From Candidatus Babeliales bacterium (lineage in GTDB: Bacteria > Babelota > Babeliae > Babelales > JABDEC01), in the NCBI GenBank assembly GCA_031292305.1, contig JARLHJ010000024.1:1-64000 (forward strand): 64,000 nucleotides of DNA, written 5' to 3'. The translations under genes and the position numbers were made by a program. The notes below the pieces were generated by a model. That model was not told the origin of the DNA, did not search any database, and saw only the letters and a list, made by a program, of their open reading frames with translations. This document shows, in pieces, positions 61,484 through 64,000 of the stretch. Position 1 is the stretch's first letter. The number at the start of each line of letters is the position of its first letter.

Positions 61484-62464
61484 ATGCAATTACAAAATAC
61501 TCAAAAAACTTCTCAGTTAAATATAATTCAAGAAAACATATCACTTAAAGATAAAAATTGGTTTGAAACAGGTGGTATTGCAAAATATTATGCACAGCCA
61601 ACTAATTCGCAAGAGTTTGCGCAAGCATTAGAATTTGCAAATACTAACAAGTTAGAAATTTTTGTATTAGGCGAAGGCGCAAATATTTTGATCAGCGATG
61701 AAGGTTTTAATGGTTTAGTTATAAAACCTCAAATAACAGAAATAAATTTCGTAGAGCCTAACCTTGCATTAAATTTAGGGTATGTGACTGCAGGGGCAGG
61801 TGTAAAGTTTCAAGGGTTAATTGATTTTTGCCTAAATAATAACTTATCAGGTCTAGAAGAATTTAGTGGAATACCCGGTACAGTAGGTGGTTCTGTTTAT
61901 ATTAATATTCATTATTTTGAGTTTTTATTGAGTCAGTTTTTAATACATGCAACTGTAATAGAAAAATCTACAGGTAAAGTTTTGCAGGTAGATAATGCAT
62001 GGTTTAATTTCGGTTACAATCAATCGACACTTTTGGCGCGTGAATATTTTTTAATAGATGCAACTTTTAAATTAAAAAAAGTAGACCCAATTGATGCTGC
62101 GTACCACAAAGGCAGACGCGATGAAATTATTAGGCACCGTGTTAAAAGATATCCATACAAAGGTACTTGCGGCAGCTTTTTTAGAAACTTTTATGAATCT
62201 GAAGTAACACATGAAAGTGCGGGCAAAAAAATGATTTATGTTGCATATTATTTAGATAAAATTGGCGTTAAAGGCAACTTGAAAGTAGGTGGTGCAATTG
62301 TTTCACACCAACATGCAAACATGCTTGTAAATTTAGGCCAAGCTACTACGCATGATATTGTTAATTTAGCCCGTACAATGCAGCAATTAGTTTTTGATAA
62401 TTTTGGTATAATGCCTAAAAGTGAATGCCAGATGATTGGGTTTAAAGAAAGTCCCTTGATTTAA
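61484..62464 (+). CDS. murB: UDP-N-acetylenolpyruvoylglucosamine reductase MurB
   Basis: FAD enzyme making UDP-N-acetylmuramate for peptidoglycan. 326 aa, normal. Seen: NWFETGGIAKYYAQP (about 25-39), the FAD-binding LGEGANILISDEGFNGLVI (about 63-81), FSGIPGTVGGSVYIN (about 127-141), GTCGSFFRNF with the catalytic Ser (about 226-235), GGAIVSHQHANMLVN and PKSECQMIGF with the catalytic Glu. In the usual FGYRxS motif the arginine is replaced: FGYNQS (about 173-178). Whether another Arg takes over is unclear. Together with glmU and mreB it shows a maintained cell-wall pathway. Confidence 0.92.
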   Translation: MQLQNTQKTSQLNIIQENISLKDKNWFETGGIAKYYAQPTNSQEFAQALEFANTNKLEIFVLGEGANILISDEGFNGLVIKPQITEINFVEPNLALNLGYVTAGAGVKFQGLIDFCLNNNLSGLEEFSGIPGTVGGSVYINIHYFEFLLSQFLIHATVIEKSTGKVLQVDNAWFNFGYNQSTLLAREYFLIDATFKLKKVDPIDAAYHKGRRDEIIRHRVKRYPYKGTCGSFFRNFYESEVTHESAGKKMIYVAYYLDKIGVKGNLKVGGAIVSHQHANMLVNLGQATTHDIVNLARTMQQLVFDNFGIMPKSECQMIGFKESPLI

Positions 62465-62482
62465 ATAAAATAAGGAGATTTT

Positions 62483-64000
62483 ATGAAAATCTTTCAGCTT
62501 CTTTTACTTATAGTCACTTCGTTTTTTCTATATTCATCAGAAGATGAACCATCAATAAAAAAACAAAAATTAAGCCATGTTCAAAATAATGAAATTGCAT
62601 TATATGAATGTGTTCCTTTTGATAATTCAGATTATGTGACTTCATCTACTAGTGATAAATCATTTTTAAAAGCAATAAATGGTGCAATATTTTTTTTAAT
62701 GAAGGTAAAAAAGCAAACTAATGACCCGCAATCAATTGAAGTTTTTGATATTGTAATTGATAAGATTAAGACATGTAAATTGCCTGTTCTAAAAGAAGTA
62801 ATTGTTTTACTAGAAGAATTTCATAAGAATGAAGATTTAGACGAACAAATAAAAAATTCAATTAACCAAGGTTGTGTTTGTTTAAAGTCCATATTTAAAA
62901 AATTAACCAGTGAAGCTTCTAATGCAATAAATGAAGGTAATTTTGCTGAAGTTTTATCAGAAATTGTATTAAGTTACTTGAATCCCGGTCAATATCAAGA
63001 AATATTTTCAATAGAGCATAGTAAGGCTAAACAGGCAGTATTATTTGATAATTGTAAAAAATTAATTACTTTGTCAGATGATCTAATTAAAATATGGGAT
63101 TTAGAATATGGTACATTAATTAATGAAAGAAACGTAGAGGAATGCAGGTGGTATAACGAAGCCTACAGTGGAGGCGTACTAGCTATGTGTAAACGGGCAG
63201 AATTTAAATTATTTAGAATTAAACCAGATGAAAACTATATAGCTGTTGTCATTAGATTTTCAGCACAGGAAAGTTATTTGATTGGTAAGTGCTCAATCAA
63301 TAAAATAATTATTTTTGATAAATCACTAAATTTAGTATGTATGTATCATTTTGAATCTGATTTTGTAAATTTAACTTGGTCTTTAAATGAAAATTTTCTT
63401 TATGGTAGAGAAAGTTGGTCGACAAATGGCGGTTATCAAAAACTTGAATTGGTTGACTCTTCAAATAGTAAAAAACTAATAATGTTAGAGAAAAAAGTTA
63501 CAACTCAGGGTGATGGATCGTTATCGACTGATGGAAATAAAGAGGTTTGTAGCTTAAATAATAAGGTATTAATAACAGATTTAAATAGTATGATAACTAC
63601 TACTTTGCCTTTTAATTTAAGTCAGCATGCTTGGTCTGCGGATTGTACTAGGCTGGCTTTATCAACATATAATACTTATGTTTATTCTGGTGGTAGTATG
63701 GAATCAAACACCACCAATAATGTGGTAATATGGAATTGCAATTCTTATTTGAAGACGATAAAATTTCCTATTAAAAACACTGACAATTGGTATATTTATC
63801 ACCCAAGATGTAATGTAGAATGGTCTCCAGACGGTAAATATGTGGCTGTCGGAATGACTACGGATATTGTAAGCTTGTTTGATGCAACTACTGGAAATGA
63901 ATTACCTGGATCGGAATTTGAAAATTTAAATATAGATGAAGTTAGGAATGTAGAAATAAAATGGCTATTTAACCAAATGTTTTTAGCAATAACTTGCCAC
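62483..64000 (+). CDS. Secreted WD40-type beta-propeller protein (3' end outside window)
   Basis: The frame from the ATG at 62483 (TAAGGAG upstream) is open to the window edge, 506 codons so far. Signal peptide about 1-18. Residues about 20-160 are helical and unassigned. From about 170 WD40-like blades appear: AVLFDNCKKLITLSDDLIKI then WDLEYGTLI, later AWSADCTRLALSTYN and NVVIWNCNSYLK, and VEWSPDGKYVAVGMTTDIVS then LFDATTGNE. WD40 propellers are protein-interaction scaffolds common in eukaryotes; a secreted one fits the effector-like gene set here. It starts 18 bases after murB and may share its transcript. Confidence 0.7.
   Translation, partial: MKIFQLLLLIVTSFFLYSSEDEPSIKKQKLSHVQNNEIALYECVPFDNSDYVTSSTSDKSFLKAINGAIFFLMKVKKQTNDPQSIEVFDIVIDKIKTCKLPVLKEVIVLLEEFHKNEDLDEQIKNSINQGCVCLKSIFKKLTSEASNAINEGNFAEVLSEIVLSYLNPGQYQEIFSIEHSKAKQAVLFDNCKKLITLSDDLIKIWDLEYGTLINERNVEECRWYNEAYSGGVLAMCKRAEFKLFRIKPDENYIAVVIRFSAQESYLIGKCSINKIIIFDKSLNLVCMYHFESDFVNLTWSLNENFLYGRESWSTNGGYQKLELVDSSNSKKLIMLEKKVTTQGDGSLSTDGNKEVCSLNNKVLITDLNSMITTTLPFNLSQHAWSADCTRLALSTYNTYVYSGGSMESNTTNNVVIWNCNSYLKTIKFPIKNTDNWYIYHPRCNVEWSPDGKYVAVGMTTDIVSLFDATTGNELPGSEFENLNIDEVRNVEIKWLFNQMFLAITCH

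Noticed and set aside
1-64000. tRNA, rRNA, tmRNA or CRISPR arrays
   Set aside because: I looked for T-arm-like GTTCGA-type motifs, CCA-type ends and regularly spaced direct repeats and saw none that hold up; the few TTCGA strings belong to dispersed palindromic repeats.

Overview
The window is strongly AT-rich and dense with genes. It comes from a Gram-negative-type, host-dependent bacterium: it carries lspA, SurA-like secreted chaperones, a probable outer-membrane barrel, mreB, glmU and murB. An unusually large share of its proteins have signal peptides and are built from eukaryote-like repeats (ankyrin, TPR, LRR, WD40, a SKP1/BTB-like fold). Together with the stripped-down metabolic content, this fits the candidate phylum Dependentiae (TM6, Babeliae) best. 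That assignment is an inference from content; no rRNA or tRNA gene was seen.

Layout. 1-3.4 kb: a B12 module (PduO-type adenosyltransferase, ECF-type S component, B12-dependent ribonucleotide reductase). 3.4-9.4 kb: secreted unknowns, a secreted HAD phosphatase and pgi, with a scar of a duplicated pgi start and a degenerate ComEC-like protein. 9.4-20.1 kb: transketolase (with an in-frame palindromic repeat), a secreted hydrolase-like protein, tyrS with a site-2-protease homologue that has lost its zinc motif, a TMTC-like membrane TPR protein, archaeal-type valS and ybeY. 20.1-31 kb: a minus-strand array of two giant secreted paralogues (1536 and 1678 aa) and an LRR protein. The giants begin with what looks like an EndoU-type RNase domain followed by ankyrin/TPR solenoids; the LRR protein begins with a SKP1/BTB-like region. 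31-35.3 kb: rsmA, a secreted ankyrin protein, mreB and an outer-membrane barrel candidate. 35.6-38.8 kb: four tandem secreted LEA-like amphipathic-helix proteins. 38.9-41.6 kb: glmU and sbcD. 41.6-45.3 kb: a duplicated divergent module (small secreted beta-rich protein / secreted ankyrin protein), one copy cut short by a nonsense codon. 45.3-48.6 kb: three SurA-like secreted proteins, one lacking the parvulin domain. 48.6-53.2 kb: comF, pgpA, lspA, pheT. 54.3-55.9 kb: a split LigD (phosphoesterase and polymerase as separate overlapping genes). 56-61.4 kb: small secreted or membrane paralogue families, one probably switched off by an A8 tract, a RelE-type toxin-antitoxin pair and trhO. 61.5-64 kb: murB and a secreted WD40-type protein running off the end.

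Housekeeping genes (aminoacyl-tRNA synthetases, rRNA and tRNA modification, peptidoglycan precursors, lipid and lipoprotein maturation) are interleaved with secreted, rapidly duplicating families that probably act at the host interface. In several paralogue pairs the signal-peptide DNA is far better conserved than the mature part. Hairpin terminators with long, near-perfect stems are common and two pairs share sequence. Strongest leads: the EndoU-like/solenoid giants with their SKP1/BTB-LRR neighbour, the LEA-like cluster, the duplicated divergent module, the A8 frameshift in a secreted gene, and the palindromic insert inside transketolase.
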